From assembly GCF_015222005.1 (NCBI RefSeq), contig NZ_JADFFL010000007.1:62001-126000 (forward strand): a stretch of 64,000 bases of DNA. Reading direction: 5' to 3'. The DNA comes from Mucilaginibacter myungsuensis. Lineage in GTDB: Bacteria; Bacteroidota; Bacteroidia; Sphingobacteriales; Sphingobacteriaceae. The translations under genes were made by a program, and so were the position numbers. The notes beneath the pieces were generated by a model. It did not search any database. It was not told where the DNA came from and was given only the letters and a program-made list of their open reading frames with translations. Below, piece by piece: positions 45,579-54,755 of the stretch (its first letter is position 1; every line of letters starts with the position of its first letter).

Positions 45579-45615
45579 AACCGCTAAGTGCAGCATATTG
45601 TTGCACTTAGCGGTT
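45579..45615 (-). terminator. Terminator after the GH172 gene
   Basis: A 14-base perfect stem (AACCGCTAAGTGCA and complement) with a 9-base loop, followed on the minus strand by TTTTTGC. It separates the GH172 and GH35 transcripts. Confidence 0.85.
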
Positions 45616-45630
45616 GATATAAAACGTAGT

Positions 45631-45671
45631 GTGTAGGTGTATACGGCATGGGTGCCTACACCGTATACACC
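45631..45671. repeat. Nested inverted repeats with mutually exclusive pairings
   Basis: GGTGTATACGG (45636-45646) pairs with CCGTATACACC (45661-45671), while GTGTAGG (45631-45637) pairs with CCTACAC (45655-45661). The two stems share bases, so only one can form at a time. It lies between the GH172 stop and the GH172 terminator, about 93 bases upstream of the GH35 ATG. Role unknown. Confidence 0.55.
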
Positions 45672-45776
45672 TTTAAAACATTGACTATCAGACTACAAAT
45701 ATTCAACCCGTTCCTTGATAATATCAAAATTTTTTCATTAATAAATATCAACGCAAAAGATCGTAAAGAACAGGCC

Positions 45777-46943
45777 CTACCTGTAACTATTCTCTAACCA
45801 ATCTTTACCCGGCAATTTAGGGAACGGTGTGTGCGGACCGGATTGGTACCAGAAGACCGTAGTAGCTATGTCATCCTGTAACGGGCGATAGCGACCGTCG
45901 CCGCGCCACCCAAGGTCCTGAATGGTCACTTTTAAATTATTTTCGAAACGGATGGGGTCAGTGATATGCCAGCGGTACAAACCAAATCGCTGGGCGGAAT
46001 TATAGTTTCCATCGCCACGCACAACCTGCGGCATACCAGTGTACGGTCCGGTAAATTCTTTGTAATCGTTTACCCATTGGCCCTTGTCATTCTGTTGATT
46101 GGTGTGAAAATCATAGGACCCGCAAAAATAATCCTCGGTACCGGTGCCAACTATCGTGGCAAATTTATCATCGCCATCCATAAAGAATTTGATCTCGCCT
46201 TCGCCCCACCAACCGTTGTGATAAGATCCATAGGCCATATAGGTACCCACAAACTGTCCTTTGCCCTTGATGCTGTCAACCAATACATAGTCCTTTTTAT
46301 ACGGCACAGGGTTAACCCGGCGGAACTGCGCGTGGAAATAGCCCGCATCATCGGGGATCTTGGTCAGGGTATAATCTACCTGGTAATACAAACGCATGTC
46401 GCGGTCGTCGATATTCTCCATGGTGATCTTACATTTCTTGCGGAAAGGCATAGGCCAATAGCAATTGAAAGCGCTGCCCGGGTTCACCACTACAGGCAGC
46501 GAGGTTACCGGTGCGTAACGTCCTAATCCCATACAAAAGAAATCGCCCACGGGGACCTCTACCGATGGCGTTGTCTCGTCGTCCCAGTAAAAGCGCAGGA
46601 TAGAGAAGCGCCAGTTGCCGGTCGGCGTCATCCAAATATGCTGGATAGCGCCGGATCCGTCTATCTCGGCAATAGTAAAGGTGGTGTGGGCTTTAATGTC
46701 TACACTCGGACTGATCTTCCAACCCTGCCCCAGATCGCGGGCAGGGCCCTGGCCCGTGCCGGTGGTTGCCATACCGCCTTTGCCTTTTTCACCTTTAAAA
46801 TTTTCGGGGCTGATGGAGCGTGTTTGCGCGTCGGACAGTTGCCAGATGTTGCCCAGGCCAACATTGACACCATTAAATTTTTGGGCCGTGGCCGATAGCG
46901 TTAGGCACGCCGCCGCCAACAGCAGTAAAAAGAGCTTCTTCAT
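45777..46943 (-). CDS. GH172 (DUF2961) glycosidase, exported
   Basis: A 388-residue protein read from the ATG at 46943 (MKKLFLLLLAAACLTLSATAQ, signal peptide); an upstream in-frame start at 46964 adds seven residues. DUF2961 is now GH172, whose characterised members act on alpha-D-fructofuranosides or D-arabinofuranosides. Motifs: GAIQHIWMTPTGNWR (about 85-99), FYWDDETTPSVEVPVGDFF, NCYWPMPFRKKCKI, GEGEIKFFMDGDD, and TGTEDYFCGSYDF. The length and order match the family. The terminator at 45579-45615 follows. Confidence 0.9.
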   Translation of the reverse strand: MKKLFLLLLAAACLTLSATAQKFNGVNVGLGNIWQLSDAQTRSISPENFKGEKGKGGMATTGTGQGPARDLGQGWKISPSVDIKAHTTFTIAEIDGSGAIQHIWMTPTGNWRFSILRFYWDDETTPSVEVPVGDFFCMGLGRYAPVTSLPVVVNPGSAFNCYWPMPFRKKCKITMENIDDRDMRLYYQVDYTLTKIPDDAGYFHAQFRRVNPVPYKKDYVLVDSIKGKGQFVGTYMAYGSYHNGWWGEGEIKFFMDGDDKFATIVGTGTEDYFCGSYDFHTNQQNDKGQWVNDYKEFTGPYTGMPQVVRGDGNYNSAQRFGLYRWHITDPIRFENNLKVTIQDLGWRGDGRYRPLQDDIATTVFWYQSGPHTPFPKLPGKDWLENSYR

Positions 46944-47013
46944 AAAAATAGGTATTGTTTCCATCTAAGATACCTACTTGTATATACATCATCCAAACAC
47001 TTAAAACAAAAAA

Positions 47014-47040
47014 AGGAGGCCGCCGTTACCGGTGCCTCCT
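47014..47040 (-). terminator. Terminator after the Gfo/Idh/MocA gene
   Basis: AGGAGGC / GCCTCCT with an inner CCG/CGG stem, followed on the minus strand by TTTTTTTG. Confidence 0.7.
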
Positions 47041-47063
47041 GCTATTTTTATCAAAAGCGGATA

Positions 47064-48515
47064 TTAAATGCCGCTTAAGCTATAACCATCGCGGTATGTA
47101 CGTTTAACAAATTGGTTAACCTCGTCAACGTTGGTCACCTTTAAGTTAGCGGCATCCCACTCCAGGTTTACGAAACGTGCAGGGTAACGACGACCTTGCT
47201 GAACGCTTACACCTCTGATAGCCAGGTTACACATTAACATAGCTTCTGTCAACAAGCCGGCCTCAGACATTGGCGAGCTGGTTTTAGCGTTACCGTAACC
47301 GGCAAGGCAAGCCTCCACCCACTGAGCATAGTGGCCACCTGTGCTACCTTTTACACGATCATACTTAGGTTTGATCTTGGCTGCTTTATCCATCAAGCCT
47401 TCGCCTAATAAACGTGGCGCTTCAGCATAACAACCAGCGGTCATTTTACCTTTAGTACCAACAAACAGCATACCGCCGTCGCCAATACCTGCCCAGTTCT
47501 CTTCAGGCTCCAATTCTTCAGGGCGCGGAGGCAAGATACCACCGTCCATCCAGTGAACTTTTACCGGGCCTTTGGTTTTGTCTGATTTAGGGAAACTCAT
47601 TACTGTGTAGTTGCTGCTTGGGCCAACATCTAACGAACCGCCGCCGCCAACACTTGATTGCACCGAGGTTACATATTTAAGACCCAAAACCTTCATTGGT
47701 GCATGCAGGATGTGGGCGCCCATATCACCTAATACACCGGTTCCGTAATCCCACCAGCCACGCCAAGAGAATGGTAACACATCGATACCACCCTGATCGC
47801 GACCGATCGGGTAAGGCCTTGCTTTAGCAGTACCTTGCCACAGATCCCAGTTAAGGGTATCACGCACCTCGCGCGACTCGGTAGGCCATTTCATGCCGTT
47901 ACCTTGCGGCCAGATAGGGCGGTTGGTCCAGCAGTAAACTTCTTTAATGTCGCCGATCAAACCGGCATCATACCACTCTTGCATTAAACGCACACCATCG
48001 CTTGATGAACCCTGGTTACCCATTTGGCTCACGATCTTATACTTATCTGCCATGGACGACATCATACGAGCTTCGTAAACGTCGTGCGCCATTGGTTTTT
48101 GTACGTAGATGTGTTTTTTCATTGACATTGCCGCAGTAGCAACAACGGCGTGCATGTGATCCGGAGTAGCACAGTGTACAGCATCAAAGTTCTTGCTTTC
48201 CTTATCCAGCATCTCTCTGTAATCTACATAGCGCTTAGCATCAGGGTATTGCTTGTATGTGCCGGCAGCTTTAACCTGGTCAACATCACATAAAAATTGA
48301 GGTTTTGCTTTACCACTTTTAACAAACTCTCTTAGATCGCTCTCGCCTTTACCATTAACACCAACGCTGGCAATGTATAAAGTATCACTTGGTGCGCGGT
48401 AACCTTTACCCAACACAAAACGTGGCACAATGCTAAAAGCAGCAGCAGCAACAGCACCTGTTTTCACGAAATCTCTCCGTGTGGTGCCTTCTGCTTTTTC
48501 TTCGTTCTCTTTCAT
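47064..48515 (-). CDS. Tat-exported Gfo/Idh/MocA-family oxidoreductase
   Basis: A 483-residue NAD(P)-dependent oxidoreductase of the Gfo/Idh/MocA family. The N-terminus holds a twin-arginine motif TRRDFVKTG (about 12-20) and an Ala-rich hydrophobic core, so it is exported folded, as glucose-fructose oxidoreductase is, probably with its cofactor bound. The Rossmann part starts IASVGVNGKGESDL; HCATPDHMHAVVA (about 115-127) and EKP-type VQKPMAHDVYEA (about 138-149) carry the conserved catalytic lysine. It lies 48 bases after the DUF1080 gene on the same strand, a pairing known from 3-keto-sugar pathways. Confidence 0.92.
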   Translation of the reverse strand: MKENEEKAEGTTRRDFVKTGAVAAAAFSIVPRFVLGKGYRAPSDTLYIASVGVNGKGESDLREFVKSGKAKPQFLCDVDQVKAAGTYKQYPDAKRYVDYREMLDKESKNFDAVHCATPDHMHAVVATAAMSMKKHIYVQKPMAHDVYEARMMSSMADKYKIVSQMGNQGSSSDGVRLMQEWYDAGLIGDIKEVYCWTNRPIWPQGNGMKWPTESREVRDTLNWDLWQGTAKARPYPIGRDQGGIDVLPFSWRGWWDYGTGVLGDMGAHILHAPMKVLGLKYVTSVQSSVGGGGSLDVGPSSNYTVMSFPKSDKTKGPVKVHWMDGGILPPRPEELEPEENWAGIGDGGMLFVGTKGKMTAGCYAEAPRLLGEGLMDKAAKIKPKYDRVKGSTGGHYAQWVEACLAGYGNAKTSSPMSEAGLLTEAMLMCNLAIRGVSVQQGRRYPARFVNLEWDAANLKVTNVDEVNQFVKRTYRDGYSLSGI

Positions 48516-48563
48516 ATAAAATTTACTAAATGATCTTACAGGGTGTAATAAATTGTTAAATGG

Positions 48564-49286
48564 TTATTCTGTGATCTCGCGGATCTTCATGTTCCTCCAG
48601 GCACTTGAACCCGGGTGTTCCTGAATAGCGATGTGGCCTTTAGCTACTTTAGCAAAGTCAGCAAATGTATTACCTCTAAACTTGCTATTAGCGATCAGTT
48701 TGTTCCACTCCTCGCTGCCAATAGTACCTTCGTAGGTAGTGATACCGTTAAGCACTAATTTTAAGTGGCCTTTGTTTTGAATGATCTGAACCTTGTTCCA
48801 CTCACCTACCGGTACCGGTTTAGATACCGATGCATCACCGGCCATGTCATATAAACAGCCTGCTAAGTGGTTCTCTTTTTTATTGTCCTCGGCATCAATG
48901 TTGTCTAAAACTTGCATCTCCGGACCGGTTTGCCAGGTAGCGCCGTATTTTGCAGACTCCTGCACGTCGAAAATAATACCCGAGTTACTGCCTTTTTCAA
49001 CTTTCCACTCCAGGTTAAGCTCGTAGTTCTCGTACTCGCCGTTGGTCACTAAGTCGCCACCACCTTTTTTCTCATACTGATCAAAAATAATGGTACCATC
49101 TTTAACTTTCCATTTGGCACCGGCAGTGTCTTTTTTAAACGTGTGCCAGCCCGCAAGGGTCTTACCATCAAAAAGTAATTTCCAACCTGCTTTTTGCTCT
49201 TTCTTGGTCAGAGTGTTCGGTTTCTGCGCTGTGGCAGTTTGGTGCATGAAGGCCAAAGCCAGCACGCCGATAGCATAAATTTTCAT
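48564..49286 (-). CDS. DUF1080 (3-keto-glycoside hydrolase family) protein, exported
   Basis: A 240-residue protein with a signal peptide (MKIYAIGVLALAFMHQTATAQ) and one DUF1080 domain: KAGWKLLFDGKTLAGWHTF (about 32-50), EKGSNSGIIFDVQES (about 98-112) and AIQEHPGSSAWRNMKIRE at the C-terminus. DUF1080 proteins have been reported to hydrolyse 3-keto-glycosides formed by a Gfo/Idh/MocA dehydrogenase, and this gene is immediately upstream of one. The pair would oxidise a glycoside at C3, cleave it and leave a keto-sugar. The function is inferred from that family and context. Confidence 0.88.
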   Translation of the reverse strand: MKIYAIGVLALAFMHQTATAQKPNTLTKKEQKAGWKLLFDGKTLAGWHTFKKDTAGAKWKVKDGTIIFDQYEKKGGGDLVTNGEYENYELNLEWKVEKGSNSGIIFDVQESAKYGATWQTGPEMQVLDNIDAEDNKKENHLAGCLYDMAGDASVSKPVPVGEWNKVQIIQNKGHLKLVLNGITTYEGTIGSEEWNKLIANSKFRGNTFADFAKVAKGHIAIQEHPGSSAWRNMKIREITE

Positions 49287-49723
49287 TTTTTGGTTTTAAG
49301 AGTGGTCGCCACCCGGTTTACTATTGGGGAAAAACAAATATTCTGAATATAGTCCAATTTTGCAACATCAGTTTCAAGAATTAATATTTTGTTTTTAAAA
49401 TATTAAAATTCCTCTGACGCTATCGAACTATATCTAAAACACCGGTAATTCCATTAGATCGATCCAACTAAACTACTGAAAAATATGCGTGATGATGGCC
49501 TAACTTCTGTAAAGATCTTGATACCGACATATTAAAAAACAGTAAGGAACTTTTAACGTATCTTTAAATGCCTGATATGCACGGCATCGGGAACGTTTGC
49601 ATGTTTTATCTGCCGCGGCTCTTTTTTAAAACGCTGATAATTTTGATCTTGGCACTAAAATTACCCCGCTTTACAACAGGTTAATTTTTACCATACAAGC
49701 CAGTATTTCACACCTTTTGAACC
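49287..49723. other. 437-base divergent intergenic region
   Basis: No credible gene is seen. On the minus strand, AATATTTG (49342-49335, close to TAnnTTTG) lies about 49 bases before the DUF1080 ATG. An AT-rich run with TTTTTAAAATATT lies near 49390. No clear -7 box is found close to the GH2 start. Confidence 0.6.
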
Positions 49724-52477
49724 ATGAAGAAACTTTTACTACAAGTACTTGCCTGCTGCATTGTCTTTGGCGCATCGGCGCAATCTACGGTGATCAAATA
49801 CCTGTCGGGTACCGATAAGGACCACACCGTGTTGTGGGACTTTTACTGTACCGCCGGCCGCAAAAGCGGCGAGTGGACCAAGATCCCCGTTCCGTCTAAT
49901 TGGGAACTTCAGGGCTTCGGCGCCTACAATTATGGCGGCGATAAAGACAAAGCCAGCGAGCAGGGCCAATACAAACACCAATTTAAAGCCGGCCCATGGA
50001 AGGGCAAACGCGTATTCATTGTGTTTGAAGGATCCATGACCGATACCAAGGTATTGATCAACGGTCAGCAAGCCGGCCCTATCCATCAGGGCGCCTTTTA
50101 TCGTTTTAAGTATGACATCACAGATCTGGTAAAACCCAATGCCAATAATTTACTTGAGGTTTTTGTAGATAAAATGTCGGCCAATAAAGGCGTGAACGAT
50201 GCCGAACGCAACCGAAGCGATTTTTGGGTGTTCGGCGGGATCTATCGCCCGGTGTATCTGGAGATAACGCCGGATACTTATATCGACCGTATGGCCATCA
50301 ACGCCAAAGCCGACGGTTCTTTTTATGTAGATGTTTATCATCAGAACCTGAAACAAGGCGACGTGATCGAAGCCCAGATCCAAAAACTGAACGGCTTGCC
50401 GGTTGGTAAACCATTCTCGGTAGCGGCCGATCCGGCAACCGACCATGCTACTTTGACGGCCAACATTACCAAGCCTTTATTATGGAGCGACGAGTTCCCT
50501 AACCTGTATAAGGTAGCTATCACTGTAAAAAATAAACTGAAGGTGATCCATACTACCAAGCAAAAATTCGGTTTCCGTACGGTGGAGGTACGCCCGGGCG
50601 ACGGTTTGTATGTGAACGGCGCACGGACCGTTCTTAAAGGAACCTGCCGCCACAGTTTTTGGCCGGAGACAGGCAGGACGCTAAGTTACGACCTGCAGGT
50701 GAAAGACGTGAAGTTGATGAAGGAAATGAACAACAATGCGGTGCGGATGTCGCACTACCCTCCAGATCAGGAGTTTTTGGATGTTTGTGATTCGTTGGGT
50801 CTGTACGTTTTAGACGAGCTGACCGGCTGGCAATCTAAATACGATACCCTGGTTGGCCGCAAATTAGTGAAAGAATTAGTGGTGCGCGATGTTAACCACC
50901 CCTCTATCCTGTTTTGGGATAACGGCAACGAGGGTGGCTGGAACAAGGCCTTGGATAATGATTACGCCCTTTACGATCCGCAAAAACGAAATGTATTACA
51001 CCCATGGGAAACCTTTGGTGATGTGAATACTAAACATTACCCTGATTACGCAGGCATTATGCGTACCATTAATGCCGGCAAGGATATTTTTATGCCGACC
51101 GAGTTTATGCATGGCCTGTATGATGGCGGCATTGGTGCTGGTTTAGAAGACTTTTGGCGCGAGATGTACAAGTATCCGCACCTGGCCGGTGGTTTCCTTT
51201 GGGCTTTTGTGGATGAAAGCGTGATCCGTACCGATAAGAATAACACCTACGATGGCACCGGCAACCGCGCCCCCGACGGCGTGCTTGGCCCGCACCGCGA
51301 AAAAGAAGCAAGCTTTTATACGGTAAAAGAATTATGGTCGCCGGTTTATATTAATACCCAACCGTTGACCGATGCCTTCGATGGCAAGATAGAGGTAGAG
51401 AACCGTTATGCGTTCACCAAGCTAAGTCAGTGCAAGTTTAAATGGCAATTGGTGAAGTTACCGGCAGCGCAGGGTGTAGCAAAGAAAACTTTGCCGATCA
51501 CCGGCATCCCTACCCCACTGGAATTAGCCCCTGGTGCAAAAGGTATGCTTGATCTGAAATTACCTGCCAACTGGAAAAATAACGACGCGCTTTACCTGAC
51601 CGCCTATGGCCCTAAAGGCGAAGAATTGTTTACCTGGAGCTGGGCGATCAAGTCGCCTAAAGAGGTTGTTAAACCTGCTATCGCGATAGCGAAGTCGGCT
51701 ATCAATATTTCTGAAGTAGCGAACGAACTTATTGTGAAATGCGATGGTATCCGTTATTATTTCAGTAAAGCCAGCGGCTATTTGGTGAATGTTATTAAAG
51801 GCAACACCGACATCTCCCTATCAGGCGGGCCATCATTGGCTGGTGTAGAGACCAAGTTGAAAGACTTTACTTTTGAGGACGAAGGCGACCAATACGTTGT
51901 AGAAGCCGAATATGAAGGCGGAGCGGAATTTAATGTTAAATGGACCTTTGCATCGGGCAAATTACCCAAACTGGAATATAGCTACGCCCAGACCGGCGAC
52001 GTGGACTTTATGGGTATCACTTTTAACTATCCCGAAGCTAAAGTTACGGGCGTTAAATACTTAGGCCGCGGCCCGTACCGGACCTGGAAGAACCGTGTCC
52101 CTGGTCAGCAATTTGGCGTGTGGAGCAAAGATTATAACAACACCATCACCGGCGAAACCTGGGGCTACCCCGAGTTTAAAGGCTTCCATAGCGAAGTGAA
52201 TTGGGCTACCATCGAGAACAAGGAAGCGCCGTTCACCGTTTACACCGACGATAAGAATATGTACCTGCAACTGTACCAACCTGCTCGCGAGAAAGACCCT
52301 ATGGCTAACAATAGTGTGGAACCGCCGTTCCCTAAAGGCACTATTGGTTTCCTGAACGGTATCAGCGCTATCGGTACCAAGTTCCAGGCAGCTAAGGCTA
52401 TGGGGCCACAAAGCCAAAAATATCACTTGACCGGCGAGACCATCAGCGGCACGCTTTGGTTCGATTTTATCCACTAA
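49724..52477 (+). CDS. GH2 beta-galactosidase, exported
   Basis: A 917-residue family 2 glycoside hydrolase with a signal peptide (MKKLLLQVLACCIVFGASAQ). The jelly-roll domain has NRSDFWVFGGIYRPVYLEI, then an Ig-like domain, then the TIM barrel: FGFRTVEVRPGDGLYVNG, CRHSFWPETGR, VRMSHYPPDQEFLDVCD. Acid/base Glu403 in DNGNEGG and nucleophile Glu460 in PTEFMHG. A long beta-sandwich tail of about 350 residues, with the YLGRGPYRTWKNR motif typical of LacZ-like domain 5, closes the protein. GH2 includes beta-galactosidases, glucuronidases and mannosidases; galactosidase is most likely. Confidence 0.93.
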   Translation: MKKLLLQVLACCIVFGASAQSTVIKYLSGTDKDHTVLWDFYCTAGRKSGEWTKIPVPSNWELQGFGAYNYGGDKDKASEQGQYKHQFKAGPWKGKRVFIVFEGSMTDTKVLINGQQAGPIHQGAFYRFKYDITDLVKPNANNLLEVFVDKMSANKGVNDAERNRSDFWVFGGIYRPVYLEITPDTYIDRMAINAKADGSFYVDVYHQNLKQGDVIEAQIQKLNGLPVGKPFSVAADPATDHATLTANITKPLLWSDEFPNLYKVAITVKNKLKVIHTTKQKFGFRTVEVRPGDGLYVNGARTVLKGTCRHSFWPETGRTLSYDLQVKDVKLMKEMNNNAVRMSHYPPDQEFLDVCDSLGLYVLDELTGWQSKYDTLVGRKLVKELVVRDVNHPSILFWDNGNEGGWNKALDNDYALYDPQKRNVLHPWETFGDVNTKHYPDYAGIMRTINAGKDIFMPTEFMHGLYDGGIGAGLEDFWREMYKYPHLAGGFLWAFVDESVIRTDKNNTYDGTGNRAPDGVLGPHREKEASFYTVKELWSPVYINTQPLTDAFDGKIEVENRYAFTKLSQCKFKWQLVKLPAAQGVAKKTLPITGIPTPLELAPGAKGMLDLKLPANWKNNDALYLTAYGPKGEELFTWSWAIKSPKEVVKPAIAIAKSAINISEVANELIVKCDGIRYYFSKASGYLVNVIKGNTDISLSGGPSLAGVETKLKDFTFEDEGDQYVVEAEYEGGAEFNVKWTFASGKLPKLEYSYAQTGDVDFMGITFNYPEAKVTGVKYLGRGPYRTWKNRVPGQQFGVWSKDYNNTITGETWGYPEFKGFHSEVNWATIENKEAPFTVYTDDKNMYLQLYQPAREKDPMANNSVEPPFPKGTIGFLNGISAIGTKFQAAKAMGPQSQKYHLTGETISGTLWFDFIH

Positions 52478-52497
52478 CAGATCACAGTTCATATCAA

Positions 52498-53745
52498 ATG
52501 AAATTATCATCAACCTTAAAAATAGCCGCCATAGTTTGCGGCATGGGTATGGCGGCGTTCACGCTATCGTCGTACATATTAGATAAGCCTGCAAGAAAAG
52601 TTGCCGATCCGGCGGCTATCACCCTTAAAGCCCAAAAGGTAGCCGACGGGTTAGAAGCCCTGACCGATATGGCTTTCCCCGGCAACGGCGAGACCTGGAT
52701 ACTGCAACAGAATGGCGTGATCTTATCACTCAAAGATGGTAAAGTAAACGCTGAGCCTATCGCTGACCTGCGCAGTAAGGTAAAAAAGATAAACAATGGC
52801 TACGAGGAACGCGGCTTGTTGGGTATTGCCTTGCACCCGCAGTTTAAAAGCAACCGTAAGTTCTACATTTTTTACAGTCGCGATGCCGAAAAGAAACCGG
52901 GCGTGCGAATAGACCACACCGATGTGGTAGCCGAATATGTTTTACCAGCATCAGGTCAAGTTGATCCAAACTCTGGCAAGATCATTATGGCCTTTGATAA
53001 ACCCGACGGCAACCACGATGGCGGCTGTGTAAAGTTCGGGCCGGATGGTTACCTGTACGTCTCTTTAGGCGATGGCGGCGGTCAGCACGATAAGCATGGC
53101 ACGATCGGCAATGGTCAGGACATGAATACGCTATTGGGTAAGATATTACGTATCGATGTTAACTCGGGCGAGCCTTATAGCGTACCGAAAGATAACCCAT
53201 TTGTAGGTAAAGCCGACCACAAGCCCGAGATCTACGCATCAGGTTTCCGTAACCCGTATCGCCTGTCTTTCGATAAGGCCAGTAAACAAATGTTCGTAGG
53301 CGAGGTAGGTCAGGATCTATGGGAAGAGGTAGACATTGTGACCAAAGGTGGTAATTACGGCTGGCGTGTTTTGGAAGGTGCACATTGCCACAATTTCACT
53401 AACACACCCGAAACAGGTTGCAAGATAGACGGTATGATCATGCCAATACACGAGTACAGCCACCGCGAAGGCGTATCCATTATGGGCGGTTTTGTATATA
53501 ACGGTAAAGGCGTACCGGCGCTTAAAGGCAAATACTTCTTCGCCGATTGGACGGGCCCGATCTGGTACCTGCAAAAAGAAGGCGCTAAATGGCAGCGCGG
53601 CAATATCAGCCTGAAAGATATCCCCGCCAACCAAAAGATCACCGGCATTAGCGAGGACGAGAACGGCGAATTATACGTACTGACCAACCCAGATACCGGC
53701 CCGGGCAATAACAAATGCGCTATCTATAAAATGGTGAATAATTAA
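52498..53745 (+). CDS. PQQ-type soluble aldose dehydrogenase, exported
   Basis: A 415-residue beta-propeller of the glucose/sorbosone dehydrogenase family (Asd/YliI type), read from the ATG at 52498. It has an N-terminal hydrophobic signal or anchor (IAAIVCGMGMAAFTLSS). Motifs: EERGLLGIALHPQF (about 100-113), DGNHDGGCVKFGPDGYLYVSLGDGGG (about 163-188, with catalytic His), SGFRNPYRLSFD, and GEVGQDLWEEVDIV..GNYGW. It oxidises sugars in the periplasm with a quinone cofactor. It is 20 bases after the GH2 stop, so the two are co-transcribed. The stand-alone cytochrome c gene downstream is a possible acceptor. Confidence 0.92.
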   Translation: MKLSSTLKIAAIVCGMGMAAFTLSSYILDKPARKVADPAAITLKAQKVADGLEALTDMAFPGNGETWILQQNGVILSLKDGKVNAEPIADLRSKVKKINNGYEERGLLGIALHPQFKSNRKFYIFYSRDAEKKPGVRIDHTDVVAEYVLPASGQVDPNSGKIIMAFDKPDGNHDGGCVKFGPDGYLYVSLGDGGGQHDKHGTIGNGQDMNTLLGKILRIDVNSGEPYSVPKDNPFVGKADHKPEIYASGFRNPYRLSFDKASKQMFVGEVGQDLWEEVDIVTKGGNYGWRVLEGAHCHNFTNTPETGCKIDGMIMPIHEYSHREGVSIMGGFVYNGKGVPALKGKYFFADWTGPIWYLQKEGAKWQRGNISLKDIPANQKITGISEDENGELYVLTNPDTGPGNNKCAIYKMVNN

Positions 53746-53761
53746 CAAATGCAGGTTGCTT

Positions 53762-53868
53762 TTAACCACTAAGCACGCAAAATTTTTACAAATGGCACAA
53801 AGATACGTTGCTGATATGCAAAGCGTTGTGCCTTTGTGTTTTACACCCTTTGTACACTTCGTGGTTAA
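53762..53868. repeat. Imperfect inverted repeat element (about 107 bp)
   Basis: The outer arms TTAACCACTAAG (53762-53773) and CTTCGTGGTTAA (53857-53868) match at 11 of 12 positions; the inner arms GGCACAA (53794-53800) and TTGTGCC (53826-53832) match fully. The repeat fills the interval after the PQQ dehydrogenase gene. It contains no coding capacity and has the form of a small, dispersed palindromic element. Confidence 0.55.
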
Positions 53869-53898
53869 TTTTCGATATCAACATATAGGCAAACAAAA

Positions 53899-53927
53899 AC
53901 GGCGCGTTACCAAAAGTAACGCGCCGT
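53899..53927 (-). terminator. Terminator after the cytochrome c gene
   Basis: A 12-base stem (ACGGCGCGTTAC and complement) with a CAAAA loop; T-run on the minus strand. Confidence 0.88.
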
Positions 53928-53949
53928 TCTGTATATATGACCCGAACGC

Positions 53950-54339
53950 TTATTTAACTGAAAGGATATATCTCACCATTTTTTTAGCGTCGGCAGTAGA
54001 CAAGTTAGGATGAGCTGACATTGGTACTGCGCCCCAAACACCGCTACCGCCTTCTAATACCTTTTTAGCAAGCAAGGCAACATTAGCGTCGGTTGGTTTG
54101 TATTTGGCAGCCACGTCTTTGTAAGCAGGGCCAATAATTTTAACGTCTAATTTGTGGCAAGTTAAACAGTCAGATTTTGATATCAGATCCTGTCCTGCTG
54201 CAATATCAGCCGCGCTCGATTTACCCGCAGGTGCTTTTTTAGCCGGAGCTTTTTTAGTTTGTGCTGATGCTGTATACATAACGCCTGAAATAGCAGTAAA
54301 GGCGATAGTGAATAATAATGCTCTAAATTTAAATTTCAT
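53950..54339 (-). CDS. Class I c-type cytochrome
   Basis: A 129-residue exported cytochrome, read from the ATG at 54339, with a signal peptide (MKFKFRALLFTIAFTAISGV..ASAQ). A Lys/Ala/Pro linker (KKAPAKKAPAGKS) leads to one haem domain with CLTCH and the distal Met in VPMSAHP. The haem domain strongly resembles the cytochrome module of the large fusion protein encoded at 39086-41830 (SKSDC..CH, ..IGP...AAKYK, W....M..HP..S.ADAK). It is therefore a likely periplasmic electron carrier for one of the sugar dehydrogenases. Confidence 0.92.
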   Translation of the reverse strand: MKFKFRALLFTIAFTAISGVMYTASAQTKKAPAKKAPAGKSSAADIAAGQDLISKSDCLTCHKLDVKIIGPAYKDVAAKYKPTDANVALLAKKVLEGGSGVWGAVPMSAHPNLSTADAKKMVRYILSVK

Positions 54340-54624
54340 GGTTATTTTTTTTGCAAGTATAATTTTTTCAACTGTAAAAAACGATGACAATGCTGTTACA
54401 AAAGCATTTTTATTTAAAAAACTTTGTGTTTATCATCAGCATTTTAAGAACAGCAGCCCTTTATTAAAATTGTCCTAATATCCGGCAGATGTATTGACTC
54501 GGAATTGGATCAAAAGTTTAGATCCGATCTTATTTTTTCTTACTACACAACAAAATGGCTAGCCTGACGCGCCCTTCCGTACAGTTAGCTGGCTGCCTGT
54601 TAAGTAAAAAGGGCAGATCACAAA

Positions 54625-54656
54625 AACGGCCTTTGGATAAAAGTCCAAAGGCCGTT
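54625..54656 (-). terminator. Terminator after katG
   Basis: A 13-base stem (AACGGCCTTTGGA and complement), 6-base loop, minus-strand T-run. It lies 128 bases past the katG stop. Confidence 0.85.
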
Positions 54657-54676
54657 CAATATAATAGCGTGCATAA

Positions 54677-54755
54677 TGAGCCTGTCGAACCATGGTACGA
54701 TGTCATCGCAAAAATGCATAGCAGATGAGCACACGCTCACCCTTCGACAAGCTCA
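54677..54755. repeat. Inverted repeat with TGAGCCTGTCGAA / TTCGACAAGCTCA arms
   Basis: The arms TGAGCCTGTCGAA (54677-54689) and TTCGACAAGCTCA (54743-54755) match at 12 of 13 positions and bracket about 53 bases containing a GAGCAC..GCTC sub-hairpin. Sequences of this type (TTCGACAAGCTCA) are well known as dispersed intergenic repeats in many bacteria. Confidence 0.6.
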
